Below, piece by piece: positions 59,847-60,000 of a stretch of DNA of 60,000 nt. Source of the stretch: Branchiostoma floridae (lineage: Eukaryota; Chordata; Leptocardii; Amphioxiformes; Branchiostomatidae); NCBI RefSeq assembly GCF_000003815.2, contig NC_049993.1, positions 12,639,189 to 12,699,188 of the forward strand, written 5' to 3'. Every line of letters starts with the position of its first letter. The first letter of the stretch is position 1. The notes beneath the pieces were generated by a model. The model did no database searches. It saw only the letters and a list, made by a program, of their open reading frames with translations, and was not told the origin of the DNA. The translations under genes were made by a program, and so were the position numbers.

Positions 59847-60000
59847 CCATAGCCTCTATTGGAAAGGGGTGTAACACCTCACGTTGACAAAGGTTTACAC
59901 CTTGAACGATGTTTTCTGTGTGGCATCTTTTGTTGCAAACTTTAAACTTAAAGTCTCAATGAGATGTTTAAAATATCGTAATGTAAAGGAAACAAGGGTT

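Overview
The window is nuclear DNA from an animal with intron-rich genes and many short DNA transposons. It is most likely a lancelet (Branchiostoma, Cephalochordata). The evidence is indirect: four spliced genes with very vertebrate-like coding sequence, a linkage group resembling human 5q11-q12 (MAST4, PPWD1, SETD9; recalled, not searched), a secreted fibrinogen-domain gene of the kind lancelets have in numbers, and a dense load of MITE-like elements. The species cannot be fixed by eye. One run of 100 N (31077-31176) marks an assembly gap.

Layout. (1) 157-24340, + strand: a MAST-family kinase gene of about 19 core exons plus two optional-looking microexons. It encodes the MAST pre-kinase domain, an AGC kinase domain and a PDZ domain, about 1466 aa. 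A probable long 3' UTR runs to about 27180. (2) 27516-30267, - strand: SETD9, a SET-domain protein in 6 exons, 406 aa, with a large insertion relative to the human protein. (3) 30609-54726, + strand: PPWD1, a WD40-cyclophilin spliceosomal isomerase in 18 exons, 621 aa. It is head-to-head with SETD9 across 341 bp. (4) 41364-47335, - strand: a secreted fibrinogen-related protein, 5 exons, 398 aa, nested inside the 9.75-kb intron 14 of PPWD1. (5) 54727-60000: PPWD1 3' UTR and intergenic DNA holding repeats and no gene I can support.

All four coding models were joined exon by exon from GT/AG sites with matching phase, and each keeps a single open frame to its stop. The first three genes are conserved housekeeping or regulatory functions: cytoskeletal/PDZ kinase, methyltransferase-like SET protein and splicing factor. 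The fibrinogen gene is an unrelated secreted product lodged in an intron.

The introns hold most of the unusual signal. There are at least seven recurrent families with terminal inverted repeats, several with target-site duplications that can be read directly. There are two tRNA-derived SINE copies, a LINE 3' end, a nearly perfect foldback element split by the assembly gap, several local tandem duplications, and a decayed tandem copy of a MAST exon. I saw no CRISPR array, operon, phage or other prokaryotic system.
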